From JBBTIS01 sp038059855 (GTDB taxonomy: Bacteria; Elusimicrobiota; Elusimicrobia; JACQPE01), in contig CAYHKQ010000020.1 of assembly GCA_964357255.1 (NCBI GenBank), positions 1-30,561 of the forward strand: DNA of 30,561 nucleotides, given 5' to 3'. Made by a program: the position numbers and the translations under genes. This document shows, piece after piece, positions 14,322 to 21,925 of this stretch. The notes under the pieces are model-generated. The model saw only the letters and a list, made by a program, of their open reading frames with translations. It was not told the DNA's origin and searched no databases. The first letter of the stretch is position 1. Every line of letters starts with the position of its first letter.

Positions 14322-15561
14322 GTTCGGAAAAATAGTCCCTCCAGCCGGCGAGCTTGCGGGCCAAGATGAGCCAGGCGATGGCGTGGCCATCGGCGCTGAT
14401 GAGATCAATCATGCGATTGTCGTGGGCGATTTCCAAAACATCCGAACCCTTGGCGCTACCCTTGGCGGCTGTCTCGATCGGAATTTGAAACATTTGTCCT
14501 GAATTTATTTGCAAGGCAAGGCCGCTCTGATCCAGGCGCATAGATGCCGGCTCCGGCTCGCCGTCTTCCTGATCCAAAATTTTGATAATGGCGGAAAGTT
14601 TGCAGGCCAGGAGCAACTCTTGCGGATTTTTTTGGCGCAGAGCCTGCTCCATTGCGTCGAACCAGTAATCCAGAGAATGGCTTAATTCCGGCAAGCCTTG
14701 AACGAGCCTGGATATTCCGTCGTGTTGAACTTTGAGTTCCAGGCCGCAGTGGCCGCATTGGAGGATGCGGCGCAGAGGCTCCCAGGTTAAGCCCACCGGA
14801 TGGGCGCATTGAGGGCAAAAGCACAGATATCTCGTTAACTGTTCAGGCCGGTTTTTTCTTAACAGATTAACTGCGTTCGTTTCGTTTAATGCCGCTTTGG
14901 CCAGGCTGTTGCGCAGGCGTCTTTGTTCCGCCTTCAGATTAATTTTTTTCTTGAAATCATAAACGTCGTTTAACGAGCGTGGCGCCTGGGTAATCCAGCC
15001 GCGCGAATAGAGATCGGCGAGTCGCACCTTGACCCGTCCCCAGGGCAGGCGTGGCGCAGGGTCCCATCGCGGCCACGCGTCATAAGCCCCTTCGAGCGCC
15101 AGGATGGCGACCGGCGCTCTGGATTTAGCGATAAGTTTGACAGCGCTCGTCATGGGATGGCTCACTCGGGCATTGATAGAGCGCGATCCCTCGGGAAAGA
15201 AGGCGCAAATTTCACCTTTGGCGAGCAACCGCAGAAATTGACGCACAGCGTAGGCGTCCTTTTTTTTGCGGTCCACCGGCACCACGCCGGCCATCCACAT
15301 GAGCCAGGCCAGGAAAGGATTTTTGAATACGAAATAGGAATCGGCAATGAAATGCGGTGGTCTGGGAAGGGTGGCTAGGATAAAAATGGGGTCTAAAAAG
15401 TTGACGTGAGGCGCGATGACAAAAAGCGAGCCTCGAGGGAGTTTGTCAAGGCCTTCGCGGCGAATGCCGAAAAGAAGCCCAAGGAGACGGCAACATAACC
15501 AGGCAAACCAAAGAACAGGCTTGGGAGAGAATGGGTACCATCGGCGCCTGGGATAAAGCAT
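14317..15561 (-). CDS. PlsC-like acyltransferase fused to zinc ribbon and PH-like tail
   Basis: A 414-residue protein. Residues 15-200 are a lysophosphatidic acid acyltransferase domain: the catalytic H52-x4-D57 in IAPHVNFLDP, FPEGSRS at 122-128 for phosphate binding, and a hydrophobic N-terminus that should anchor it to the inner membrane. Then comes an unusual C-terminal half: a zinc-ribbon pair, CPQC (249-252) and CGHC (269-272), a helical stretch (DYWFDAMEQALRQ), and about 70 residues (335-405) ending in DVLEIAHDNRMIDLISADGHAIAWLILARKLAG, which resembles a PH/GRAM-like fold. Ordinary PlsC proteins are about 240 residues. It is probably a phospholipid or surface-lipid acyltransferase; acyl acceptor unknown. 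It follows the redoxin gene by 35 bp and runs into the outer-membrane gene. Confidence 0.85.
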   Translation of the reverse strand: MLYPRRRWYPFSPKPVLWFAWLCCRLLGLLFGIRREGLDKLPRGSLFVIAPHVNFLDPIFILATLPRPPHFIADSYFVFKNPFLAWLMWMAGVVPVDRKKKDAYAVRQFLRLLAKGEICAFFPEGSRSINARVSHPMTSAVKLIAKSRAPVAILALEGAYDAWPRWDPAPRLPWGRVKVRLADLYSRGWITQAPRSLNDVYDFKKKINLKAEQRRLRNSLAKAALNETNAVNLLRKNRPEQLTRYLCFCPQCAHPVGLTWEPLRRILQCGHCGLELKVQHDGISRLVQGLPELSHSLDYWFDAMEQALRQKNPQELLLACKLSAIIKILDQEDGEPEPASMRLDQSGLALQINSGQMFQIPIETAAKGSAKGSDVLEIAHDNRMIDLISADGHAIAWLILARKLAGWRDYFSEH

Positions 15562-15596
15562 GGCCTATGGACCGTCATTAATTTCATGACAGTCCC

Positions 15597-16127
15597 TTAT
15601 CGGCGCCATTTGATACTGCAACCTATGGGAAAGGTTTCCGAGGTCGGCGGCTTTTGGCCGGCCAGCACCGCTTTGATGGCTTGCTCGAGATAGCGCCGGC
15701 GAACCTTGGAGGGATGTTCCCAATTGTCGTCAATAGCGCCGATGTAGCGAGTCTGTCTGTCTTGATCCAGCAGAAAAACATGCGGCGTTTTAGCGGCTCC
15801 ATAGGCTCGCGCGACTTCTTGGGTTTCGTCGCGCAGGTAAGGAAAATTGAAGCCCTGATTTTTGGCCCGCTCGATCATTTTGGCCAAGCTGTCTTCGGGG
15901 TAGTTCTTGTCGTCATTGGAATTGACGGCTAGAATTTGAAAGTCGGGGCCGCCAAACTGTTTTTGGATTTCGATCATGCGATCCTCATAGGCGTGCACGT
16001 AAGGGCAGTGATTGCAGGAGAAAATGACGGCCACGGCCTTGGCCGGCAAGTTTTTAAGGCTGTAATGCCGTCCGTCCACGCCGGGAAGATCAAAATCAGG
16101 AGCTATTTCGTCAATATTCAGGCCCAT
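15597..16127 (-). CDS. Thioredoxin-fold redoxin (AhpC/TSA family)
   Basis: A 176-residue thioredoxin-like protein: APDFDLPGVDGRHYSLKNLPAKAVAVIFSCNHCPYVHAYEDRM, with the CNHC redox motif near residues 38-41 and the preceding strand as in peroxiredoxin-like redoxins. A conserved cis-Pro segment is seen in AAKTPHVFLLDQD, and the family-specific IGAIDDNWEHPSKV and PIGCSIKW (a third Cys) near the end. There is no signal peptide, so it is cytoplasmic, a likely thiol oxidoreductase or peroxidase of unknown partner. The ATG at 16127 has a strong Shine-Dalgarno (GAGGAG, spacing 5). It appears to open the minus-strand block continuing into plsC. Confidence 0.88.
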   Translation of the reverse strand: MGLNIDEIAPDFDLPGVDGRHYSLKNLPAKAVAVIFSCNHCPYVHAYEDRMIEIQKQFGGPDFQILAVNSNDDKNYPEDSLAKMIERAKNQGFNFPYLRDETQEVARAYGAAKTPHVFLLDQDRQTRYIGAIDDNWEHPSKVRRRYLEQAIKAVLAGQKPPTSETFPIGCSIKWRR

Positions 16128-16273
16128 GGCAACTCCTCAGATCATTTTTTAACATTATGCCGCCATTAAATTTTGTTTTAATCTGGCTTTGGAAAAGTAT
16201 ACGTCTTAATTGGGGATAAGTTCTTAAGGAAATAAATTTAGAAATGGGGAACAGGAAAGGGAGGGTCAATAAA

Positions 16274-16312
16274 ATGGGCTATGAATTTTTAGATGAATTG
16301 CAAGATCCATGA
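16274..16312 (+). CDS. Putative 12-residue leader ORF
   Basis: An ATG at 16274 with a strong Shine-Dalgarno (GGGAGGG, 8 bases upstream) opens the peptide MGYEFLDELQDP, whose TGA overlaps the ATG of the next gene (ATGA). The next gene has no Shine-Dalgarno of its own, so re-initiation from this ORF would explain its translation. The peptide composition (no run of one amino acid) does not suggest classical attenuation. Short and unproven. Confidence 0.35.
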   Translation: MGYEFLDELQDP

Positions 16313-16578
16313 ACCGGCAGTTGTTGGAAAAAGCCCAGGAAGCCTTATCGCAAATCGAGTTGCTTGCAGTTGGGGGCTGGTCGCCTGCCGAAAGCATCGC
16401 TCGTCAGTTGCGTTGGTGCATTGCCTTTGCATCTGATCAGCCGAGGGAAGAGCGACCAGGTCCTTTTTCCATGGGGCTTATCGCTACTCGCGAGTTGGAT
16501 ATGCATGGCAACCGGCCTGAGTTGGCCGCGTTAATCAATCAGGTCCAGCGCGATGTCGAGAGCGCGCTGGCCCAATAA
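16309..16578 (+). CDS. Small conserved-looking protein of unknown function
   Basis: An 89-residue protein that I do not recognise. It is mostly helical by appearance: an N-terminal helix QLLEKAQEALSQIELLA, a middle segment WSPAESIARQLRWCIAFASDQ, then PGPFSMGLIATRELDMHG and a C-terminal helix RPELAALINQVQRDVESAL. It has no signal peptide, no transmembrane segment and no obvious metal or nucleotide motif. The balanced composition and the overlap with a short upstream ORF carrying a good Shine-Dalgarno support it being real. It is alone on the + strand between two minus-strand transcription units, with 5 bp to the convergent glycosyltransferase gene. Confidence 0.6.
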   Translation: MNRQLLEKAQEALSQIELLAVGGWSPAESIARQLRWCIAFASDQPREERPGPFSMGLIATRELDMHGNRPELAALINQVQRDVESALAQ

Positions 16579-16583
16579 TTCAT

Positions 16584-17681
16584 TTAATGGGCGATCAATT
16601 CTTGGTAAAGGTCTTGGTTTAACCGAACGATTCGTTCGTTGGAATGGGCGCTGAGCCGGCGCGCGGCGTTTGAGATGAGGCGCGAGCGTAGTGGCGTGTC
16701 ACCGATGGCCCTGGTTAAGCCATCGGCCAGGGCGCGGGGATTGCCGGGCGCCGTCAAGAGGCCCGTGTCTTGATCTTGAATCAATTCCGGCGTGCCGCCT
16801 ACGGCCGTGGCCACGACCGGGACGCCGGCGGCCCAGGCTTCGAGCACGACGTTGGGCGAACCTTCCCAAAGCGAAGAAAGAGCCAGGCAATCGCACGCGC
16901 TTAGAAGTTCGGGAACGTCGGAGCGAAATCCGATCAAGCGCGCGGCCCAGGAGATTTCAAGCGTTTTGATTTGCGTCTGCAATGATTGCCGGTCCGGACC
17001 GTCTCCGGCGATGAGGAGCCGGGCTTGAGGCTGGCGAATTAAAACTTCCTTGAAAGCTTGCAAGAGACAGGGGAATCCTTTTTGGCGATCGAGCCGGCCA
17101 ATGCCTAGGATTAAGAATTTAGCGTCGTCAATTTCTAATCCGGCGCGCGTTTCTTGGGCGCGCCGGCGGGCTTCGGTGTATGGCTTGGGGTCAATCGCGT
17201 TGGGGATCACCCTGAGCTGTTTCGCGTTAAGCCGGGTGGCCCGGCAGAATTGGTCCGCCACCCATTGAGAGTTAAAAACAAAACAATCACTCCAGTTTTT
17301 TGTCCATCCTTCAATTAGGAGGGGCAATCGGCGTTCGTCCCAAACTCGGATTGAAGAGATGACCCTGGGCTTTGGAGCTGATTTTTTACCCAGAAATCGT
17401 CCTATGAGATTAGCCCGGAAAAGAAAGGAATGAATAATGGAAGGCTGATGGATGTCGCAGAGTCGTTGAAGCGTGGACCAAGTTGAAAAGAGGTTCCCCC
17501 CGCCGGCATGAACCTCGATTCCGGCTTTTTGTAATCGCCGGGCCGTGTGTCCCCAGCCTTTGAGACCCGCGACCACAGGGTCAAAGCGCGTCCGGTCCAG
17601 GCGTGTTACAAGTTCGCTCAGTTGTTTTTCCGCGCCTCCGAAGTTGAGGTCGGTGATGAGATAAAGAATTTTAACAGGCAT
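16584..17681 (-). CDS. GT4-family glycosyltransferase
   Basis: A 365-residue GT-B glycosyltransferase, which transfers a sugar from a nucleotide-sugar donor, probably in surface glycan assembly. The N-terminal Rossmann domain has YLITDLNFGGAEKQLSELV, the glycine-rich acceptor-side loop. The C-terminal donor domain begins at about KFLILGIGRLDRQKGFPCLLQAF and includes RLLIAGDGPDR, RLIGFRSDVPELLSACDCLALSSLWEGSPNVVLEAWAAGVPVVAT with the E-x7-E motif (EGSPNVVLE), and GGTPELI. The length is normal, with no signal peptide. The start lies 2 bp after the asparagine synthetase stop, so the two are co-transcribed. The sugar and acceptor cannot be predicted. Confidence 0.93.
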   Translation of the reverse strand: MPVKILYLITDLNFGGAEKQLSELVTRLDRTRFDPVVAGLKGWGHTARRLQKAGIEVHAGGGNLFSTWSTLQRLCDIHQPSIIHSFLFRANLIGRFLGKKSAPKPRVISSIRVWDERRLPLLIEGWTKNWSDCFVFNSQWVADQFCRATRLNAKQLRVIPNAIDPKPYTEARRRAQETRAGLEIDDAKFLILGIGRLDRQKGFPCLLQAFKEVLIRQPQARLLIAGDGPDRQSLQTQIKTLEISWAARLIGFRSDVPELLSACDCLALSSLWEGSPNVVLEAWAAGVPVVATAVGGTPELIQDQDTGLLTAPGNPRALADGLTRAIGDTPLRSRLISNAARRLSAHSNERIVRLNQDLYQELIAH

Positions 17682-17683
17682 TA

Positions 17684-18682
17684 TTAAATAGTGGAGAGAC
17701 AGTCCGATGGTTTGAGCGTTTTGTCAATATAAAGCCTATGCCATATCTCGAAGCAAAGAAGCGCCCAAAGCCGGTAGCCGTGGTTTTTTCGGCCTTCGGA
17801 GTGTTCAAGGAGGAGCCGGCGGACACGCTCGTTATTAAAGTAACGCCGGCTGGCGGCCTTGGGATCGAGAAGGAGTCGCTCCGTCTGGTTTTTTAGATCG
17901 CATCGGAACCATCGGTGAACAGGGACGCCGAATCCTGTTTTTCGCCGGGATAAAATTTCTTTGGGCAGAATTTTGGCGGCGGCTTGGCGTAGAATCCATT
18001 TTGTGGTTAAGCCTTTTACTTTCCATTCAAACGGAAGGCAGGCGGCGAATTCGACGAGGCGATGGTCCAAAAATGGAGATCGGGTTTCCAGAGAATTGGA
18101 CATGGAGGCGATGTCCATTTTGACCAAGAGGCAATCCGGCAAGTATCCATGATAATCCGCGGCTAAAATTTGGTCCATTGGATGTTCAGCGGCTGAACGC
18201 CTGGCGAGCGTTTCCGAGTGTTCCCGCGCGGCGAGATGATCCAACTGCGACATCCATGCCGTTTGATAAAGTTCCCGTCGTTGATCGGGATTGAAATAGC
18301 AGAAGAGGCGAAAGTTGGTCTCAAAAACATTCGGGTGCAGAGCCTCGGCGAGCCGTATGGCGTACTGGAGGGTCCGTGAATCAGACCCTGGAAGGCGCCT
18401 TAGGGCGCGCGCGCCCCAATGGGCCGTGGCAATGGGGAGTTGTCGGGAAAGTTGGAGGCTCCAATAGTCTCCAAGGTAGCGCAGATACCCGCCGAAGGCC
18501 TCGTCTCCTCCGTCGCCGTTTAAGGCCACGGTCACGGCGCGCCGGGTTTCTTTGGCGACGAAATAACTTGGCAACGCCGAGGGGTCGGCAAAGGGTTGGT
18601 CGTAGTGCCAGAGGATTTTGGGCAACGCGTCCGTCATGTTGGCCTGAACTAGAAATTCTTGGTGCTCGGTGGCGAAACAGCG
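17684..18682 (-). CDS. asnB: Asparagine synthetase (glutamine-hydrolysing), C-terminal part, split by assembly gap
   Basis: This is the ATP-dependent synthetase domain. The first true codons are at 18682 (CGC-TGT-TTC...), reading R-C-F-A-T-E-H-Q-E-F-L-V-Q-A-N-M-T-D-A-L, upstream of the first in-frame Met at 18637. Family blocks follow: ILWHYDQPFADPSALPSYFV, VALNGDGGDEAFGGYLRY (the NGDGGDE synthetase motif), LPDCLLVKMDIASMSNSLETRSPFLDHRLVEFAA, and KWILRQAAAKILPKEILSRRKTGFGVP. It joins in frame to the N-terminal part at 18829 if the 146 bp between them are removed, giving a protein of about 635 residues, the usual size. The split is therefore probably an assembly artefact or a recent insertion. 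Confidence 0.88.
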   Translation of the reverse strand, partial: RCFATEHQEFLVQANMTDALPKILWHYDQPFADPSALPSYFVAKETRRAVTVALNGDGGDEAFGGYLRYLGDYWSLQLSRQLPIATAHWGARALRRLPGSDSRTLQYAIRLAEALHPNVFETNFRLFCYFNPDQRRELYQTAWMSQLDHLAAREHSETLARRSAAEHPMDQILAADYHGYLPDCLLVKMDIASMSNSLETRSPFLDHRLVEFAACLPFEWKVKGLTTKWILRQAAAKILPKEILSRRKTGFGVPVHRWFRCDLKNQTERLLLDPKAASRRYFNNERVRRLLLEHSEGRKNHGYRLWALLCFEIWHRLYIDKTLKPSDCLSTI

Positions 18683-18828
18683 CGCCGATTAGCCCCCGGG
18701 TTACCGATAGGAGAAATAATNNNNNNNNNNGGGTCTGTGTGCATTTGTTTTTTGGCCAAGGGGCGTTTTTTTTGTCAATAAATTATAATTTTTTGGTGCG
18801 GGTTGGCTAAACTGCCCGGTTTGCGGGG
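18683..18828. other. Scaffold gap and flanking sequence interrupting asnB
   Basis: Ten Ns (18721-18730) sit between about 38 bp and 98 bp of sequence that do not belong to the asparagine synthetase frame; both sides put stops in it. The break falls at the centre of an 18-bp perfect palindrome, GAAACAGCGCGCTGTTTC, reconstructed from the two halves. The base string GCGC is present on both sides. The insert holds no recognisable gene and its ends show no convincing inverted repeats. Confidence 0.7.
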
Positions 18829-19737
18829 CGCTGTTTCGGCTTCGGAGAATTCTTTTTCGTTAAAAGCGATGGTGAATGTTTTGACCGGCGTGGGCGAGGC
18901 CTCGGCCATCATGGCGACCACCAGGCCCGAGTCAATGCCGCCGGAAAGAAAAGCTCCAAGCGGCACGTCCGAGATCATGCGTTGAGCGGTAGCCGTCTTT
19001 AAAAGTTCAAGAATCCTGGCTTGCGCGTCCTGGGGCGAGCCGTTGAATTTGCGCGTGAAATCAAGCCTCCAATAGCTTTGAGGCTCGCCCACTCCTTTTT
19101 GATCTATCCATAGAAAGTTGGCCGGCGGCAGGCGCTTGATGCCTTTGTATATCGTCAATGGAGAGGGAACGGCCTGGAAAGCGAGGTAGAGGTCCAGCGC
19201 GCGCGGGTCAATCTCCGGATGAATGTCGGGATGTTCCAGCAGGGCTTTAATTTCCGAGGCGAAGAGAAACCGGCCATTGGTTTGGGTGTAGTAGAGCGGC
19301 TTTTTGCCGAGCCGGTCGCGGGCCAGGAAAAGACGGCGGTCTTTTTTGTCCCAAATCGCCAAAGCGAACATCCCCACCAACTCTTGAAGGCATTTTTCTT
19401 TTTTTTCCTCGAAGAGGTGGAGCAAGACCTCGGTGTCGCTCTTGGTGCTGAAGCGATGGCGCGACTCAAGGTCCCGGCGCAATTCGGAAAAATTGTAGAT
19501 TTCGCCGTTAAAGACGATGACATAGCGCCCATCCTCGCTGTCGTTAGCCATGGGCTGATTGCCGCCGGCCAGATCAATGATCGCAAGTCGCCGGAATCCA
19601 AGGCCGGCGTGTTGGTCTAAATAGTAGCCTTCATTGTCCGGCCCCCGGTGAACAAGGGTGAATGTCATTTTCTTTAGGACCTCGCGCTGAGGAGGGCGAT
19701 GTCCCGATAAATCCAAAAGACCGGCAAATCCACACAT
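18829..19737 (-). CDS. asnB: Asparagine synthetase (glutamine-hydrolysing), N-terminal part, split by assembly gap
   Basis: The glutaminase domain (class II, N-terminal nucleophile) begins MCGFAGLLD, with Cys2 as the catalytic residue after Met removal. It includes LVHRGPDNEGYY, GFRRLAIIDLAGGNQPM, VIVFNGEIYNFSELRR and FALAIWDKKDRRLFLARDRLGKKPLYY. The synthetase domain then starts with the PP-loop FLSGGIDSGLVVAMMAE and KTFTIAFNEKEFSEAETA, where the gene meets the gap region; the residues after that (PRKPG...) are not family-like. AsnB-type enzymes in polysaccharide loci often amidate sugar uronates or act in precursor metabolism rather than simply making asparagine. Here it lies between two glycosyltransferase genes. 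Confidence 0.92.
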
Positions 19738-19766
19738 AAGATTAATTTATTTTATGACTTACTGAC

Positions 19767-21725
19767 CTATCTGCTTTTGTTCCCGGTTTCATCTTTTTGA
19801 AATTTAAAGAGAATGCCGCCGCTTGTTTGAGCGATTGTTTGCAGATAAGGCAGGGAAGTCTGATTTTCCCACCAGCGGCAGGTTAAACCGGGGCCGAGAT
19901 AGAGGGCTTCGAGAATGAATCCTTGTTTTGATTTGACAGGATTCCATTGATCCGCGATGACCAGAACATGGGTGATTCCTTGGCGTTGCAGTTCTTGTTT
20001 GATTTGATTGGGATCATTCAGGCTTAATAGGGAAACCGGGATCGGCCAAAGATGGGCTCCGAGGTCGCGGTAATAATAAGGCGCGTAGTGATGGTCTATG
20101 ACCGCGATGCGGCTTTGATCGGGAAGTTGATTGACCGTCTCAACCATGCTCCAACCTTCGCGGGGGTAGTAACGCTTAAAATATTCTTGGGTCTTTATGC
20201 GGCCGAAATTGAGCTCGATCTGGGGCAGGGCGCTTAAAAAGGAAACCACCAGGCAGGGGAAAATCAGACCTCCTAAGATAAAAGTGTTTATCAGACGCCT
20301 GTTCCATCGTCCGCCGGCGTTTATTTGGCCGGCAACGGCGCCGGCTAAAATCAACCAGCAGGCATAAGAGGCGAGGCAATATCTTGGCACAATCATCGGC
20401 TCTCCAAAGGCCAGATAACGAGGAAGAAATCCCGCCGCTGACCACAGGACGATTATGGCTATTCCCCCTTTAAGCCTTTGAAGAAAGAAAAGAGCCAACG
20501 GCGCTAGAATGATGAGCGGTGATAGAACCATCCGTTGAGCGCCCAGCGCCGTTTCCCAAAGATGATTGGCCAGGAGGCCGAGTGAGGCGGGAAGGTAGAT
20601 GGCTTGCTGGGCGGCCTCGATGGGGTCAAAGGGTAGATTTCCCAGAGGAATGGGGTAGAAAGGATTGCCGCAGGTTTTCCAGAGATACCAGGCAAAAGGG
20701 GCGAGGCAAAGGACGGCGCTCAAGGCATAGGCGCTAAGCCCTTCGAATAATTTTAGTGGGCGGCGGTGGTTTTGCCAAGCCATGAGGGCGGCGGTGGCCA
20801 GAGGATAACTGAACATTGTGTATTTATTGAGCGAGAATCCGCACAGCGCCGCGGAAAGCCAAAGATTGGCATGGCAGGGGCGCTCATTGTGCGCTAGCCC
20901 CCCGCTCGCGGAGCTCGGGGGGACAGCAGACCCGCCAGAGGCGGGTACCCCTGCTAGAAGCGCCAGGAATCCGGCCATGGCAAAGCAAGTGGCGGCGAGG
21001 TCCGTGTTGGCCTGGGTCGAAAGGGCCACAACGATGGGTGAGGCGTAAAGGGAGAGAGCGCCAATGAGGCAGACGCGGCGGGCCAGGCCGGCTCGTCGTG
21101 CCAGGCAATAGGCCAGGAGAGCCAGCATGATCGCCCAGAAAAAATTGAGCATTTTAGCGGCTGTTTCGCCGCTGACGGCCATTACAGGCAGATAGCTCAT
21201 ATTGATGATTTGATGATAAAAGACATGGCGGTGTTGAAACGGCGGCGGAGTGATTGCGCCCATTTCAAGATACGCTTTAGGCAGGTAAAGATGATAAGAG
21301 AGATCGTCTTCGTTTAAGGCCGGAGCGTGGCTGGCCAAGAGTTGGAAAATCAAGCCAAGCCCGGCGATGGCGGCGAGAGCCGTATCGAAGCGGCTGAGTT
21401 TGCCAAGAAGCGGTTTTGTTGTGGCGAGAGTGGAGCGAAGAAGCTTTATCCAAACCGGCGAGAGCGCGACGGTTAAGGATAAATAGAGGAAACGCAGAAA
21501 TGTCCGGCCGCACAGGCCGAATCGTCCCAGGAACCAAAGCGCCAAGCATTGCAGGGCAAAGCCGGCAAGGGTTTTAAAGAGAGCGGCCTCCGTTTTGCTC
21601 GCGCCGCCCTTTAACCATCGGCCAATGGCAAGATGCCCAAGAGTCCATGAGATCATAAAGAAACCGAGCGCCAAGAAAAAATTTTTTGGCAGGTCCAGGA
21701 TGAGAGGTTCGGTCAAGGAAGTCAT
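19767..21725 (-). CDS. GT-C-type integral membrane glycosyltransferase
   Basis: A 652-residue polytopic protein with about ten or more hydrophobic helices and a short soluble C-terminal domain (about 500-652). After the first helices comes ALNEDDLSYHLYLPKAYLEMGAI, the acidic first-loop motif typical of GT-C transferases (PMT/ArnT/GT39-like), which use a lipid-linked sugar on the outer face of the membrane. The C-terminal part includes RIAVIDHHYAPYYYRDLG and THVLVIADQW. A stretch of about 20 Gly/Ser/Ala/Pro residues (near 260-280, VPASGGSAVPPSSASGG) is encoded by a palindromic element and lies in a loop. The ATG overlaps the stop of the short upstream ORF (ATGA). Sugar and acceptor unknown; the context is a surface-glycan locus with asnB and a GT4 enzyme. 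Confidence 0.82.
   Translation of the reverse strand: MTSLTEPLILDLPKNFFLALGFFMISWTLGHLAIGRWLKGGASKTEAALFKTLAGFALQCLALWFLGRFGLCGRTFLRFLYLSLTVALSPVWIKLLRSTLATTKPLLGKLSRFDTALAAIAGLGLIFQLLASHAPALNEDDLSYHLYLPKAYLEMGAITPPPFQHRHVFYHQIINMSYLPVMAVSGETAAKMLNFFWAIMLALLAYCLARRAGLARRVCLIGALSLYASPIVVALSTQANTDLAATCFAMAGFLALLAGVPASGGSAVPPSSASGGLAHNERPCHANLWLSAALCGFSLNKYTMFSYPLATAALMAWQNHRRPLKLFEGLSAYALSAVLCLAPFAWYLWKTCGNPFYPIPLGNLPFDPIEAAQQAIYLPASLGLLANHLWETALGAQRMVLSPLIILAPLALFFLQRLKGGIAIIVLWSAAGFLPRYLAFGEPMIVPRYCLASYACWLILAGAVAGQINAGGRWNRRLINTFILGGLIFPCLVVSFLSALPQIELNFGRIKTQEYFKRYYPREGWSMVETVNQLPDQSRIAVIDHHYAPYYYRDLGAHLWPIPVSLLSLNDPNQIKQELQRQGITHVLVIADQWNPVKSKQGFILEALYLGPGLTCRWWENQTSLPYLQTIAQTSGGILFKFQKDETGNKSR
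20896..20950. repeat. In-frame palindromic element inside the GT-C gene
   Basis: Two adjacent hairpins: CCCCCCG (20898-20904) with CGGGGGG (20916-20922), and ACCCGCC (20930-20936) with GGCGGGT (20940-20946) around an AGA loop. They lie wholly within the glycosyltransferase frame, whose reading continues without a stop. The composition and structure are those of a REP-like mobile palindrome, not of a membrane-protein coding stretch. Confidence 0.65.
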
Positions 21726-21925
21726 CCGGACAAAAGGATTTTAATTCGGTGGCGCAGGAGTTCGGGAAAAATGCCGCGCGTTAAGCTGATGTAGTAATGG
21801 AGCGTTAGAACGCCCAGGAGGAGCCAAAGAAGAGATTTTTCGAATTTCTTTAGCCATTTGAAGTTACACCGCTCATCCTGAGCTTGTCGAAGGATGAGCC
21901 AAGGCGAAGTTCGCGTTTTGCTCAT
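21722..21925 (-). CDS. Small membrane ORF with repeat-encoded N-terminus
   Basis: Up to 67 residues. The C-terminal two thirds hold one hydrophobic helix (SLLWLLLGVLTLHYYISL) followed by a basic tail (RHRIKILLSG). The N-terminal part, including ILRQAQDER, is encoded by the REP-like palindrome at 21869-21950, so the annotated start is not trustworthy; the real start may be a non-ATG codon nearer the helix. It overlaps the glycosyltransferase ATG by 4 bp, which supports translation. I do not recognise a family. It could equally be the 3' remnant of a larger gene broken by the repeat. Confidence 0.4.
   Translation of the reverse strand: MSKTRTSPWLILRQAQDERCNFKWLKKFEKSLLWLLLGVLTLHYYISLTRGIFPELLRHRIKILLSG

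Noticed and set aside
12666..14408. The TPR/outer-membrane gene read as a cellulose-synthase partner (BcsC)
   Set aside because: The barrel and TPR layout is similar, but it is far shorter than BcsC and no cellulose or PNAG synthase genes are nearby.
18731..18828. TTGACA in the insert within asnB as an outward promoter
   Set aside because: No matching -10 box at the proper distance, and the sequence is probably an assembly artefact.
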